DNA from: Corallium rubrum
Lineage: Eukaryota; Cnidaria; Anthozoa; Scleralcyonacea; Coralliidae
DNA length: 64,000 nucleotides
Direction: 5' to 3'
Assembly (NCBI GenBank): GCA_964035015.1
Contig: OZ036006.1
Coordinates: 7,175,289 to 7,239,288 of the forward strand
How positions within the stretch are numbered: the stretch's first letter is position 1; every line of letters begins with the position of its first letter. The notes under the pieces were generated by a model that worked only from the letters and a program-made list of their open reading frames with translations, was not told the origin of the DNA and searched no databases. Shown piece by piece: positions 24,701 to 32,978 of the stretch. Both the position numbers and the translations under genes were made by a program.

Positions 24701-27492
24701 ACAAGGAAATGACTAAGTAACAGTAAAACTGGCTTTCTTTCTATCTATATACAAGCGAATGCGATAGTCTATCCTTACAAATTCTCCGCTAGGAAGACAA
24801 GTTTGTCAACTTTCTCGGGCTTTAGTTGCGCTCGCGCTGGTGTAGCAACTTGCCCCGCTTTGCTAAAAAGCCTCTCTGATGGCGAACTGGTGGCTTGAAT
24901 GGCGAGGTATATTCTTGCCAATTGTGACAGTAACGGAAGTTCTTTTGCGTTAACCTTCCACCATTCTAAAGGTTCGTCGTCTCCGTCAATGACTGGATAA
25001 CTGAGGTAAGTGTCAATCTCCTTGGAGAGACGGCTATGTGGAGAGGCTGCTGGTGACGCCGTTTCTTTCGGTTTTTTGCCTGGAGCAACATCGGTCGAAT
25101 CGGTTTTCGAAAAACATCGGTTTTTTCCGGTTTATCGATTAACCGCCTCACCCTAGTTAATATATAAATTGTTATTGGAGTGATTATATATTGTAAACAG
25201 TAATTAACACAGTGATTTATACAGTTATTAAAACAAAAGAAATGTATCTAATTATCACTATCTAAATAGTCATTCTACATAACATATAATTAAGCATTTT
25301 ATCATACTGCAGATATTACAGATTGTTCTTTTAAATTTTACCAAAATTCCTAAGCAAAATGCATTAAGCTATTACATTCTTGCATTTTAAAAACCTGTGT
25401 AAGCTTATAACATGTGATATAATAAAAATTTATGGGCAGTACAACAGTGAACCTGCTGATTATTTCAAATGTCATTTCTTGCCTCATTTTATCATTTAAT
25501 TAATTATTAAATAACTACTAATATTTCAATAATTTATTATTTCATTATTGAAGTAACTTACGTAGAAATTGCTGTTCCTTGGCAGCTTCATGGTACACGT
25601 GGCTTCCATTCTTTTTATTGAACACACAGTTTTACAGCTTAGCCAGGTCTGCCATTTTGAATTTCTGGTTCTAGTGCCAGTCTCCCTTTGTGCCAGTCCC
25701 TTCCACTTGGTCCCTTCTTAGTTCTTACTTATCAGCAGCTTTAGTCTAGCTGGCCTTATAATCATAATTACTGTACATGCATGTATATTAATAAAAGTAT
25801 ATATTGAGAGATAACCCTGTAAACAGAAATAACTCAAGAACCATTTAACTTGGTATTTAATCTTTTTAACATTATTGATATTTCCTATTGACAGTAATGA
25901 TCCAGTTAAATCACTGAGTGTCGTACAGGACATGTCCCGTACGACACAAACTATGTTGTACAGGACAAGCATTAAATTCAATTTTAATATCATCAATAGA
26001 ATAAATATCATTACAACCTAGGTGTATATCTTCTTAGTGATAATTTGACCGAGATAACTAACATAGACATGTCTAGCATTTATGATATGGCAGGGGGGAG
26101 AAAATAAGGTGGTAAATGTGTCGTACGGGACATAAGCGATAAGGTATTTATTGTATAAATCGTACACACTGCTAAGTTTATTTTTCTTTCTCCACACTTT
26201 ATTTCTTTGTTCAGAATACACTTTTCTCTGCCCCCATGTAGCAAATTCAGCTTAAATGTTGGGGGTTTTTAAATTAAGGCCCAAAAAGTCACATACCGAA
26301 AAAATGAAAACAGCAGTACCTTCCATTTTAAAGAGTTCCTGCCAGGAATTTTTATGTTTGTCTCAACATTCAGAAAAAATCAATAGATTTTGTAAATAGA
26401 TGTATTGAAGCAACAAAAAAGCCCACTAGCAAAAATAATTCACAATATTTTAATTTCATCATGCATGTCCATCTTTTCATGGAATCGCCCTAGAGTAACA
26501 TCTTTTGCAGTTTTTCATTTCCTTGCTTCATTCTTGAGATATTTCAATTTGTTTGATATGCAAATTATTTGACATCACACATGCAAACTAAAATATCTCA
26601 AGAACAAAGCAAGGAAATGAAAAACTGCAAAAGATGTTACTCTATCATTTTAGGTGTTCTTTCAAAGAAGACAAATTTAATTTTCATTGTATAGGTACTT
26701 TAAAATCAGTGAAAAACTATTGGAATGTTTTGCATTCATCTTTCAAATGTCAAGAGAAACAAGGACTACAAAGAAAAATACTTTAGACAGTAAAATAAAA
26801 GGCTATTTTTGACAGGAATGAATTAATGTACTATTGTCTTTATGGTGCATCTTTAGGTCTGGTTTCAAAACAGGAGAGCCAAGTGGCGTAAAACTCAACG
26901 CCAACAGAATAACAGACCAACTGTTATGACATCTTATCATGACCACCAGATGACAGGAGATGCACCAAGCAATCCAGCCCAGAACCAACATGGTCCCAAT
27001 GAAATCATCCTCAGTTACAGCACAAGACCTTCCCCAATACGGCACACTGGATCATTGGTAAAAAGTGAGGCAATTAATTTCAACACATGTTCAGGTACAC
27101 AAACAACTACGACAGATTCAAGTACAACTAAGAAACAATATCAACAAAATCTTGGAAATGGTATAAACATTTATGAAAAGAATATAACAGCACCACACAC
27201 AAGTGCTGACATAGTGATGCTAGAGAACCAGCGAACAGCACCACACACAAGTACCACCAACATAGTGACACCAGAGAACCAGCGAACAGCACCACATACA
27301 AGTACCACCAACATAATGATGCCAGAGAACCAGCGAACAGCACCATCCCTCTATTCCTTAAGTGCTGCGGTAACTTCCTCTGGACAGTATATTATACTAG
27401 GACCTAGCAACAACATGCCAACAAGCTACCCAATGACTGTGAATTGTAACAATTATCCTGTAGTACATATTCCTTCAAGCAACAATTATTAA
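18775..27492 (+). CDS. PRD-class homeodomain transcription factor, unassigned family
   Basis: Three exons: 18775-18829, 21417-21676, 26857-27492, phases matching, 316 residues. The homeodomain is at residues 60-119. It shows R5, F8, L16, F20 and the recognition helix VWFQNRRAKWRK with W48, F49, Q50, N51, so it should be a DNA-binding nuclear protein with PRD-like Q50 specificity. The second intron falls between homeodomain positions 46 and 47, a site common in PRD-class genes. There is no paired domain and no recognisable octapeptide or OAR motif. The C-terminal half is Ser/Thr/Asn/Gln-rich and contains three 16-17-residue repeats starting TAPHTS (27187-27342). I cannot assign it to Otx, Rx, Arx, Gsc or Pax3/7. 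The 5.2 kb second intron is mostly transposon. Confidence 0.88.
20372..20630. repeat. Foldback element in homeobox intron 1
   Basis: Left-arm segments (GGATTCAGGTT; TTTCCAGGCAAAATGTCAGA) recur inverted at the right side (TCTGACATTTTGCCTGGAAA; AACCTGAATC). Arms are about 100 bp with differences. A short minus-strand frame inside is a by-product and not a gene. Confidence 0.65.
21186..21372 (-). mobile_element. 5S-rRNA-derived SINE
   Basis: Read on the minus strand, the head contains the 5S internal promoter region: GGCGTGTGCTGTTAGGGTGC, AAGCCCAGTTAGACAGG, and the C-box-like TTGGATGGGTGACCATCTGG. The tail begins with CTCATGTGAGTAGAGTTTAG. Two relatives are at 46693-46912 (minus) and 55221-55570 (plus). 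The head is too diverged from 5S to be a functional rRNA gene. It ends about 45 bp upstream of the second homeobox exon. Confidence 0.8.
22361..24442 (-). CDS. Transposase-like protein, putative DDD catalytic triad
   Basis: A single uninterrupted frame of 693 residues from ATG at 24442. Residues 1-90 are strongly basic with heptad-like Lys/Arg/Glu runs, likely DNA-binding. Cys/His clusters near 235-250 and 272-288 could bind zinc. Three acidic residues sit in conserved-looking contexts: D377 in LQMDFAMNY, D457 in IWTDGPSSGFKNR, D498 in SHGKGIVDGIG. Their order and spacing suit an RNase H-fold transposase. Residues 625-685 (DVGDWCVVLYDDQQYPGEV onward) resemble a Tudor/BAH-like reader module. 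I remember similar proteins as multicopy uncharacterised ORFs in invertebrates and cannot name the superfamily. The catalytic assignment is inference from motif shape. An intact frame suggests recent activity. Confidence 0.75.
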   Translation of the reverse strand: MTSHGEARVEQEQPGKYKKTNAERCREYKNRQKKKDPTYYIKEKNRVAAYRKSRKTRQTEEEKLALRKLETERKRKYRLKKKQQDKAEAGECSHSPYTTPQSFGKAIHRVSRKLPYSPRKKKAVIAGLAERIGLQLENKKNASVGEHLHEGNSQFAETVRHVQEFYTRPDIVYTMPGMKDEVTIWIDGKKVKERKYYLTMFLREAFTIFIETHPENKIGFSKFCSLRPKNVFLVHETPADQCRCRVHENFMSRLKGLHIQYNSTEFWESVLCDTTLNSKCWQADCTECSRAKKLDTSLPPEQMVSWREWEFSDQETEGGKKQKKLQSVLHEECVGELKEVIQDNFDEVLQHINVKRIQAKQFLDDQANPALRILQMDFAMNYSCEYQDEVQSALWSRASVTLFTAATMHNGVCKTFLVCSDTKDKTKDTVAVFVDTLYKHYLIPYSQGVTEQVIWTDGPSSGFKNRYMMKLLQILCKEYGCKFTWKYFATSHGKGIVDGIGRRAKSIVRTEVMSKKTEGTVVQSSKDFARTAGRLLNKTTVIHISQEEIDERINEMAPWNDVAGFPGIMKMHVACCNPINGKIQLYENALAEKAATGTHVNHADTCTSTVLPAPDSALTSIQALDVGDWCVVLYDDQQYPGEVTSTLNGEFEVCVMHRAGKYFKWPDQPDKIFYKQSCIVKKLEGPPALVTEN
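24487..25155 (-). mobile_element. Internally deleted hAT element nested in the DDD transposon
   Basis: The ends are TAGGGTGAGGCGGTT and its inverse AACCGCCTCACCCTA, flanked by a perfect 8-bp duplication GTTAATAT (24479-24486 and 25156-25163). On the minus strand about 24780-24930 encodes LARIYLAIQATSSPSERLFS and then KAGQVATPARAQLKPEKVDK, the C-terminal hAT dimerisation motif. Most of the transposase is missing. Runs of AAAACCGAAAA-like repeats lie near both ends. This insertion postdates the host transposon. Confidence 0.9.
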
Positions 27493-27736
27493 TTCAATCA
27501 AATGACATGCATGATACATACATGTACAGTACACTATAGACAATCATACTATAGACAAGCAATGTTAATTATATTATATAACTAAGGTTTCACTCACTAT
27601 TGTAATATAAAATTAATAACTTGTGTTGTAAAGGGAATACTCTGCTATATTCCACTATTTTACATTTTAGTTATACTTGCACACCTTATTTAGTTTTGTT
27701 GTACTTTTTTTGCTATTGTATATTTTTAAATATTGC

Positions 27737-27742
27737 AATAAA
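27737..27742 (+). terminator. Polyadenylation signal of the homeobox gene
   Basis: An AATAAA hexamer 245 bp after the stop codon, followed by a T/G-rich stretch. It lies just before the minisatellite at 27794. Confidence 0.5.
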
Positions 27743-27793
27743 TGTTGTGTTTAATTTCTATTTTGTTTGTTATAAAATAATTTCTGTACCAAG

Positions 27794-28400
27794 GTGCAGG
27801 ATACCAGGGGAAAGTGCATTATTCCATGGGAAGGTGCAGGATACCATGGGAAGGTGCTGGATAAACCTGGGGAAGGTGCAAGATTCCAAGGGAATTGAAG
27901 GTGCAGGATACCTGGAAAAGGTGCATCTCTGGGGAGGGTGCAGGATACCTGGGGATGGTGCAGGATACCTGGGGAGGGTGCAGGATACCTGGGGAGGGTG
28001 CAGGATATCTGGGGAGAGTGCAGGATACCTGGGGAGGGTGCAGGATATCTAGGGAAGGTGCAGAATTTCAGGATATCTGGAGGGAACAGGATACCTGGGG
28101 AGGGTGCAGGATACCTAGGGAGGGTGCAGGATACCTGGGGAGGGTGCAGGATATCTGGGGAGAGTGCAGGATACCTGGGGAGGGTGCAGGATATCTAGGG
28201 AAGGTGCAGAATTTCAGGATATCTGGGGAGAGGGCAGGATATCTGGAGGGAACAGGATACCTGGGGAGGGTGCAGGATACCTGGGGAGGGTGCAGGATAC
28301 CTGGGGAGGGTGCAGGATATCTGGGGAGGGGGCAGGATATCTGGGGAGGGGGCAGGATACCTGGGGAAGGTGCAGGATAACTAGAGGTGCAGAATTTCTG
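27794..28400. repeat. 20-bp minisatellite between convergent genes
   Basis: About 28 copies of GGTGCAGGATACCTGGGGA-like units, with variants ATATCTGGGG and an AGAATTTCAGG insertion that defines a higher-order repeat (28060-28215 repeats at about 28200). It separates the 3' ends of the homeobox gene and TMEM177. Open frames through it encode only GYLGRVQD-type repeats. Confidence 0.9.
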
Positions 28401-28502
28401 GGGAATGTATATTATATCAAACTTTGTATTAACACTTCATGGTATAACTTGCTAATGGAGTAGACAACAATATATTTGTTGCAATTACACTTTGCATTAA
28501 TC

Positions 28503-29387
28503 TTACTCACTTGTGTCCTGTAAATAATGTTCAACATATATTTCCTCCAATTTACGCAGTCTTTCTGTCAGTTTGGGGTGAGCCCAATCCTTCATATCAT
28601 TTCCTTCCACAGAATACAACTTCAAACCTTCCTCTCCATTCAACCCTCTGAAAATACTATTCATTTTCAATCTTTTCAAAGTAGCACTTATTCCTCCCTT
28701 TACATACTCCAAACCAACCATTGCAGCTGTACTGTCTGCAACAAACTCTCGCTTATGATGCAGTTTTTTGTTTTCTTGACAATATATCGCATAACTTGCA
28801 AGCCAAACACATGTTTGTAAGGTGAACTTAACAACTGGATTCACTGGGGGTAGAGAATTAGCAAGAATAGGAACAGCTCTGTATGTAAAGTACAACCACC
28901 ATGCTGGCAGAAAACAGTTTGTTGTGAAATCCCAGTTCTTTACATGACTTAGTTCATGAGCTAAAGTAAACCTTAATTCATCTTCGTTAAAAACCATCGC
29001 TTCGCTAAGTTTCTCGCCCGCTTTTGCTTCCCAGTTCAGTCTCTTGCCTTTAAAAGCCATTCCTGAGTTTTGCAGTTCTTCTGTATTATTGTACAAGAAA
29101 GTCCGGGATAGTCCAATGACTGCTCCTCCGGGAAATAATGTTGAACCAAGAGAAAAAGAACTAAAACCATTACTAATAAATAGTTTGACCTTTTCAGGAT
29201 ATTTTAAATCCGTTTTTTTCACTACTTCGTCAAATATAACCTTCACATGCCCAGGAAGCTCCATATTTCCTGGTACATTATAACGCTTTAATATTGCTCC
29301 GGGAAATACATTTGGTAAAGTATTAACAAGCACTAGACCAGCAGTACTAGCTCCTATAATCCCATGTATTATTCTGGAAGAAGACAT
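28503..29387 (-). CDS. TMEM177: TMEM177 homologue with M48-like zinc-site residues
   Basis: Intronless, 294 residues, ATG at 29387. Colinear similarity with human TMEM177 runs through an N-terminal hydrophobic segment (8-28), a proline/glycine-rich middle (FPGGAVIGLS), two membrane segments (about 158-175 and 187-203) and the C-terminal ARGG-like block EYVKGGISATLKRLK...GLKLYSVEGN. In mammals TMEM177 is an inner mitochondrial membrane protein that stabilises COX20 and newly made COX2 during complex IV assembly. Here residues 144-148 are HELSH and 214-218 are EFVAD, the zinc ligands and ExxxD of M48 peptidases. As I recall the human protein has no His at these places. So this copy could be an active metalloprotease, unlike the human one (inference). 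It could alternatively be labelled an M48 peptidase. Confidence 0.8.
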   Translation of the reverse strand: MSSSRIIHGIIGASTAGLVLVNTLPNVFPGAILKRYNVPGNMELPGHVKVIFDEVVKKTDLKYPEKVKLFISNGFSSFSLGSTLFPGGAVIGLSRTFLYNNTEELQNSGMAFKGKRLNWEAKAGEKLSEAMVFNEDELRFTLAHELSHVKNWDFTTNCFLPAWWLYFTYRAVPILANSLPPVNPVVKFTLQTCVWLASYAIYCQENKKLHHKREFVADSTAAMVGLEYVKGGISATLKRLKMNSIFRGLNGEEGLKLYSVEGNDMKDWAHPKLTERLRKLEEIYVEHYLQDTSE

Positions 29388-29625
29388 CTAAAAAAGTTGT
29401 TTCTTTCTGACTTTTTATGATGGGTGATGGAGGAAGGATTTAGCTTTGGATGTGGCAGTACTTTGTGTAAGACCAGTTATATGTGGTTTTGTACAATAGG
29501 TTATCTAGGGTTGTGATTGGTCAGTTACCGTGTAATATTTATTAACAAATATTACAATAACACATCGTATATATGTACGTTTGACGTCATTTTGAATACG
29601 AAAACGGGGATAGTTTTGATAACGA

Positions 29626-29783
29626 AATACTGACATTTCAAGCAGAGTCCTTCATCAGAGTAAAATGTAGAGTGCTGTGTAGGCAGTGTTTTAGATAGAG
29701 CAAAGTGAAAAGATGATAAACCGTTGAGAATAATTTTTATAACGAAATACTGACGTTTCAAGCGGATCACTTCATCAGAGTGA
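29626..29783 (-). ncRNA. Two hammerhead-like motifs in tandem
   Basis: Minus strand, 29746-29783: ACU, CUGAUGA, AGUG-AUC-CGCU hairpin, GAAAC, GUC, AGU. At 29626-29663: ACU, CUGAUGA, a weaker hairpin, GAAAU, GUC, AGU. Stem I is ACU/AGU, differing by a compensatory pair from the UCU/AGA copies elsewhere. The intervening GTGCTGTGTAGGCAGTGTT also occurs next to the motifs at 1190, 56110 and 58900. Confidence 0.45.
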
Positions 29784-30582
29784 AATGTGGTATTATATTT
29801 TTGTTCGTTGTATATTGTGACCATAAATGAGAATGTTGAAAACGTTTGATATTTTAAATATTTTATTAAAAATACTTTTTAGTCTTGTATATAAATGTTT
29901 TAATTATAGCGACATTATGACAAAAATTAGGCTTTATGTATATAGATATGATAATTATATTAATATACTAATAAATTTTGTTCGTTGTAAATTGTGATCA
30001 TAAACGACAATGTCATAAACGTTAGAATATTTAAATTAAATAATACTTTTTTTAGTCTTGTGTATAAAACTATATTTCCATTTAACCTTATAGCAAACAA
30101 TATAACAAAAAGATCATATCATTTAAATTAAATGATATGGTTATTAATAAATATAGGTAGAATAGTGATTATAGTATAGTCAGTTTCAGCTTGCTTTTGA
30201 AATTCGTTTGTCAACATTTGTTGGAAGGTTGGGAACTTGGTATGGAAGTTCGCAAAGTTCATTGTGAAGTTCGAATTTAATAAACTTTGAATTGAATTCC
30301 TTTGGAGAAATCATGGAGTAGAAAATTAATTGTTGTATACTTTGATGGAAATGAAGAATAATAGATACTTGGTTAAACAGAAACAAATTGACGACTTGTA
30401 ATGTAGTTCTGAACATTGCAACGTAACTTCGGAATGTTCATTTCAATAATACGTTTCGGATTTCAAAAGCAAGCTGACATTGACTGTACCATACTACAAA
30501 CTTAAGTACTAATAAAGATACGATAATATATTCCTAATACAAAAATATTGAAACTTGATATACTGTTAAAATCCTTAAAATA

Positions 30583-31178
30583 TCTATGAAACGAAAATGA
30601 AGTGTCTTTTTTGAAAGAACGCTTAAAATTATAGAGTAACATATTTTGCAGCTTTTCGTTTCCTTGCTTCGTTCTTGAGATATTTCAGGTTGCAAATTAA
30701 ACCGATTTTGACGTCACACGCGCATGAGTTATCGAGAAAGTTATATATCTTTACTATTATCAAATACAATCATCACTTGAAGATCTACATGTTTAGCTAG
30801 ACGTTATGGGAGAAACACATCCACATGCTTCATTCAAATTAATTTGGTTTGATAATAGAAAAGATATCTAACCTTCTCCGATAGCTCACTATGCACCTAC
30901 GACGTCAAAATGTTTAATTTGCATAGCAAACAAACTGAAATATCTCAAGAAGCAAGGAAACGAAAAACTGCAAAAGATGTTACTCTATAATTTAAAGTGT
31001 TCTTTCAACTAAGGCAAACTTATAAATAAGTTTTGTGGAAACACACGTAAAATATTTCTTTGCTAAGCTTTCGGCCTGTTGACTCAGGCCTTTCGTCAGA
31101 GCAGTTATTTCATATTACATTATCGCCATGAAAACTTTCAAAGAATTAAGACAAACTTAATTTTCGTTTCAAGACACC
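30583..31178. repeat. Foldback element, family shared with 21693 and 43083
   Basis: Left arm starts ATGAAACGAAAATGAAG and includes TTTGCAGCTTTTCGTTTCC; right arm includes CGAAAAACTGCAAAAGATG. After GCAAACTTA near 31023 about 120 bp of foreign sequence with a hammerhead-like motif intervenes before the terminal CTTAATTTTCGTTTC resumes at about 31155. Confidence 0.75.
31071..31104 (-). ncRNA. Hammerhead-like motif with strong stem II
   Basis: Minus strand: GCU, CUGACGA, AA, GGCCUG-AGUCAA-CAGGCC, GAAA, GCUU, AGC. Stem I GCU/AGC and the six-pair stem II are fully complementary, and the would-be stem III is the self-complementary AGCU. The two extra A before stem II are non-canonical. Of all copies here it has the best pairing and differs in sequence from the others. 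Confidence 0.5.
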
Positions 31179-31262
31179 TTCAAAATTTTAGCAGTATAAC
31201 GCAAACTTTCTAATATTTTCGATTAATTTAAACAAACTTTTTTTAATTAACACAACGTTAAC

Positions 31263-31772
31263 TCAACCCAGAGATTCAAATAAAGAACATTTACAACGAC
31301 AATCGTAAGTAATTGTTTCATACGATAACTCCATTTCCGAAGAACGGTTGTAAAACACAGGAATTTTCCAGAACACTGCTTCTGTTCCTTTGGGACAAGT
31401 GACGTTGTACAGTTGTTCAGGTGTACGATTATGAACACTGTTCAGGCAGATGGTCGGCGTTTTTCCGTTACAGGTCTTCAATCTTTTCTGACAAGCTATA
31501 ACCATGTCTGAAATCTGGAATGAGTTATTACTTGGAAAGTAAAGTGGGACGGCAGCTCGCATTTCATGACAGTCAGAAGACTTTTTGCACGTGAGGATCT
31601 TTAACTTTTTTGGAATACGATGTGGATTGTGGTCCGAGCCAGCTATGTTAACACAAGAAATGTCGTGGGATCCGAGGCGGGATCGTTTGCTTCGACTATA
31701 CTTGCCACAGGGAAGCTTGACCGATGTTATATCAACGATTGTGATAAGAAGCAGAAAATAAAATAAATTCAT
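31263..31772 (-). CDS. Small secreted cysteine-rich protein, cystine-knot/IL-17-like
   Basis: Coding exon of 169 residues from ATG at 31772. The frame is open eight codons further upstream to 31796, but a splice acceptor (TTTTCAG at 31782-31788) falls between, so the ATG at 31772 with a 5' UTR exon further right is preferred. Residues 1-18 (MNLFYFLLLITIVDITSV) are a clear signal peptide, followed by the basic RSKRSR, a possible furin site. The mature part has 11 cysteines and several N-glycosylation sequons, and ends YDCRCKC. The arrangement NPHRIPKKLKILTC, then IPVFY, then CRCKC recalls the RxP...C, VPI and CxC elements of IL-17 family ligands, but similarity is weak. The family call is a guess; the secreted nature is well supported. 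Confidence 0.6.
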   Translation of the reverse strand: MNLFYFLLLITIVDITSVKLPCGKYSRSKRSRLGSHDISCVNIAGSDHNPHRIPKKLKILTCKKSSDCHEMRAAVPLYFPSNNSFQISDMVIACQKRLKTCNGKTPTICLNSVHNRTPEQLYNVTCPKGTEAVFWKIPVFYNRSSEMELSYETITYDCRCKCSLFESLG

Positions 31773-31886
31773 AACAAAACCCTGAAAACAAGACATTGAC
31801 CATTGTTTTGAATCGGTTCATGAGAGGATGGCAAGAAAACATAATTTTAATTATAAACTCTTATAATTATAAAATTATAAAAATGA

Positions 31887-32125
31887 TCTCTCTAACTCTT
31901 TCCTGTCCGAATTGGTCTTTAGTATTTTATTCTGTGTTCTGGCTAACGCTAGACGATTTTATTCACCTCTGGGGAAGTCCTCGGGCAGGAATGACTTATA
32001 AACTATCTCTCTAACTCTTTCCAGTCCGAATTCGTCTTTAGTATTTTATTCTGGCTAACACCAGATGATTTTATTCACCTCTGGGAAAGTCCTCGGGCAG
32101 GAATGACTTATAAACTATCTCTCTA
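31887..32125. mobile_element. Two tandem TTAA-element relatives
   Basis: Two copies, about 114 bp apart, of a unit beginning CTCTTTCCTGTCCGAATT and ending CTCGGGCAGGAATGACTTA. Both have the core TCTGGCTAACRCYAGA. The first copy has an insertion (CTGTGTTCTGG). They lie directly beside the candidate exon at 32136. Confidence 0.65.
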
Positions 32126-32135
32126 AATTGTTGGG

Positions 32136-32352
32136 GAAACTCACCATGGCAATAACAGAAGTGATGTCCTAAATTGGCGTAGTATTCTCTCAAGACAGTG
32201 TGACTGACCTCTTCGTTATTCCAGTCTGATCTCTTTTTGAATAAAGTATTGCAATGTTGTCGCGTATTTAAGTGTTTGCAACCCGGAATATAATTGTAAT
32301 AAATACCAAAAATAATGGCCAAAAGAGCAAACTCTGTTGGCAAATCCTGATC
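32136..32352 (-). CDS. Possible orphan exon
   Basis: On the minus strand an open frame runs from an AG acceptor (at about 32353) to a strong donor (CATG|GTGAGT, exon end about 32136). It encodes LPTEFALLAIIFGIYYNY, then a Cys-containing stretch ending HHFCYCHG. It does not join in frame to the acceptor at 31781. It may belong to the same gene as a 5' exon through other splicing, or be chance. No family recognised. Confidence 0.25.
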
Positions 32353-32681
32353 TAGCCATCTTTTAGTTGCTTAAAGATACCGGAATTGTCTATAATTAGA
32401 TGTTATCATTCTCCTAGATCTTTATTGAAAAATAACTCAGCTCAGCACCGAGATCGTACAGATATTACAACATTAACCAGTTTAATTAGTTTGAAGCATT
32501 TGATTTGCTATTCATTTAAACAACAGTTTTATACAAGTATCGTTCTTTAGTATTCTAACATGCTTGTTTACATCAGTTATAGGAACTTTGAGGAAGGAAT
32601 TTAATTAAGAAATTCGATAGCAAATTATGAAATAAGGATTAGCGTGATCTTGCGTTACAATTCAACCAATCACTAAGCAAG

Positions 32682-32978
32682 CTAGAAATTCTCGCCATAT
32701 TTCCACATATGCGTAGTGTACCAAATAAAGTTACATATCTCGAACTTAGTTTCTCTATTTCGAACAAGAATTGATTTCCCTTCAACATGTAATATATCAT
32801 GTGTGTTGAAAAACGAGGCGATAGTTTGTTTTAATTCAGTTCGAGGTGTTTTTAAATCAGATAATAAACGGCTTTCGAGTGTATGGTATAGCTTCTCAAA
32901 CAAATCAGTGTTTAGAGAAATTTCAGGCAAAACTTGTCTTTTGTTACCACATTTCACGTCTCGGTAACGGATTTTCAT
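32682..32978 (-). CDS. Hypothetical 98-residue protein
   Basis: An ATG-initiated frame (MKIRYRDVKCGNKRQVLPEI onward) to TAG, 98 residues, soluble and mixed-charge, without signal peptide or membrane segment. Its sequence is not low-complexity and does not coincide with a recognised repeat, which is why it is kept. It could be a first exon of the neighbouring secreted-protein gene or a chance frame. Not recognised. Confidence 0.25.
   Translation of the reverse strand: MKIRYRDVKCGNKRQVLPEISLNTDLFEKLYHTLESRLLSDLKTPRTELKQTIASFFNTHDILHVEGKSILVRNRETKFEICNFIWYTTHMWKYGENF

Larger units (their letters stand above)
21766..26491 (-). mobile_element. Autonomous DNA transposon with DDD-type transposase
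   Basis: The element ends in AGGGCGATTCCATG (21766-21779) and its exact inverse CATGGAATCGCCCT (26478-26491). Comparison with foldbacks at 30583 and 43083 shows the pre-insertion site GATAGAGTAAC. The duplication is TAGA if the termini are GGGCG, or AG if they are AGGGCG. Both ends carry 14-bp near-palindromes of type TGTCGTACGGGACA: 21782, 21950, 22138, 22161 on the left; 25919, 25933 (inverted), 25954, 26119 on the right. One intact transposase gene lies inside on the minus strand. A hAT element has inserted upstream of it (24487-25155). It sits antisense in homeobox intron 2. Confidence 0.85.
21693..26702. repeat. Foldback element split by a transposon
   Basis: The left piece (21693-21765) matches the beginning of the foldbacks at 30583 and 43083. 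The right piece (26492-26702) completes the left arm (AACATCTTTTGCAGTTTTTC) and carries the whole right arm (AACTGCAAAAGATGTTACTC). The 4.7 kb element at 21766-26491 lies exactly at the GATAGAGTAAC position of the other copies. Confidence 0.8.
29388..31262. other. Repeat-filled intergenic region
   Basis: No gene seen. It contains two hammerhead-like motifs about 120 bp apart (29626-29663 and 29746-29783, minus), an inverted-end element (about 30181-30490, ends CAGCTTGCTTTTGAAATTC and its inverse), a foldback (30583-31178) interrupted near its right end by another hammerhead-like motif (31071-31104), and AT-rich filler. Confidence 0.6.

Noticed and set aside
27794-28400. CRISPR-like array
   Set aside because: Repeats are directly adjacent with no unique spacers, and the DNA is euka­ryotic; it is a minisatellite. 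The same applies to 11420, 15365 and 38676.
27621-28463. GYLGRVQD repeat frames
   Set aside because: Minisatellite translation in all three frames, a sign of non-coding tandem repeat.
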